DNA of 64,000 nucleotides from Oasisia sp. SBJ-2009 (Eukaryota; Annelida; Polychaeta; Sabellida; Siboglinidae): assembly GCA_964017155.1 (NCBI GenBank), contig OZ024862.1:2273070-2337069 (forward strand), written 5' to 3'. The notes under the pieces were generated by a model. That model made no database searches, had not been told where the DNA came from, and saw nothing but the letters and a program-made list of their open reading frames with translations. Positions within the stretch are counted from its first letter, which is position 1, and every line of letters begins with the position of its first letter. This document shows, one piece after another, positions 63,871-64,000 of the stretch. The position numbers and the translations under genes are program-made.

Positions 63871-64000
63871 TATGTATTTATTTTATTAGACATTTCATAT
63901 ATTTTATTACTATTATGATTTATTTATTGTAAACTATATATTTTAGCTAACGTTTTATTGTGTGTATGTATATAATGTATGTATGTCAGAGTGTTGGGTG

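Overview
The window is nuclear DNA from a multicellular animal, most likely an invertebrate. The evidence is many short exons with GT..AG introns, AATAAA signals, AT-rich intergenic DNA, tRNA-derived SINEs, terminal-inverted-repeat DNA transposons and long simple or satellite arrays. A spiralian such as a mollusc or brachiopod would fit, but that is inference. Most long open frames are artefacts of tandem repeats. The real genes are split into exons of 3 to about 1030 bp, and I rebuilt them by hand from splice sites, phase and family similarity.

Six protein genes can be supported. (1) BLOC1S4 (+), last three exons, 645-2325. (2) RABGGTA (+), 14 exons, 3564-13242; the phases close to 565 aa. 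(3) A minus-strand gene, 14926-19059, four exons and about 586 aa, with a divergent RFX-like winged-helix segment and a C-terminal coiled coil. RABGGTA and this gene are tail to tail. (4) MDP1 (+), six exons, 29809-35239, 162 aa. (5) CENPL (+), eleven exons, 40869-50881, 360 aa. (6) A mitochondrial-type deoxynucleoside kinase (TK2-like, -), ten exons, 55014-62958, about 268 aa.

The spaces between genes are rich in repeats. 19.1-29.8 kb has no recognised gene. It holds a cluster of RFX X-box motifs at 20.1-20.3 kb upstream of gene 3, and a duplicated 1.7 kb element at 25.3-29.4 kb whose second copy has an insertion with pogo-like ends. MDP1 introns carry a 24-bp minisatellite and a 20-bp satellite of about 77 units. 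35.2-40.8 kb holds a TIR element, a tRNA-derived SINE and a 464-bp duplicated array. CENPL introns hold a 1.65 kb (CCCT)n tract and a 2.4 kb foldback transposon. 52.9-53.7 kb is a relative of that transposon with a broken THAP-domain relic.

The points most worth following are: the X-box cluster beside an RFX-like gene; two genes (CENPL and the kinase) whose stop-codon regions are each part of a tandem array; the foldback/THAP transposon family; and linkage of RABGGTA with MDP1, which is also seen in human 14q. The genes do not form one pathway: they serve lysosome-related organelle biogenesis, Rab prenylation, probable transcription control, phosphatase activity, kinetochore assembly and mitochondrial nucleotide salvage.
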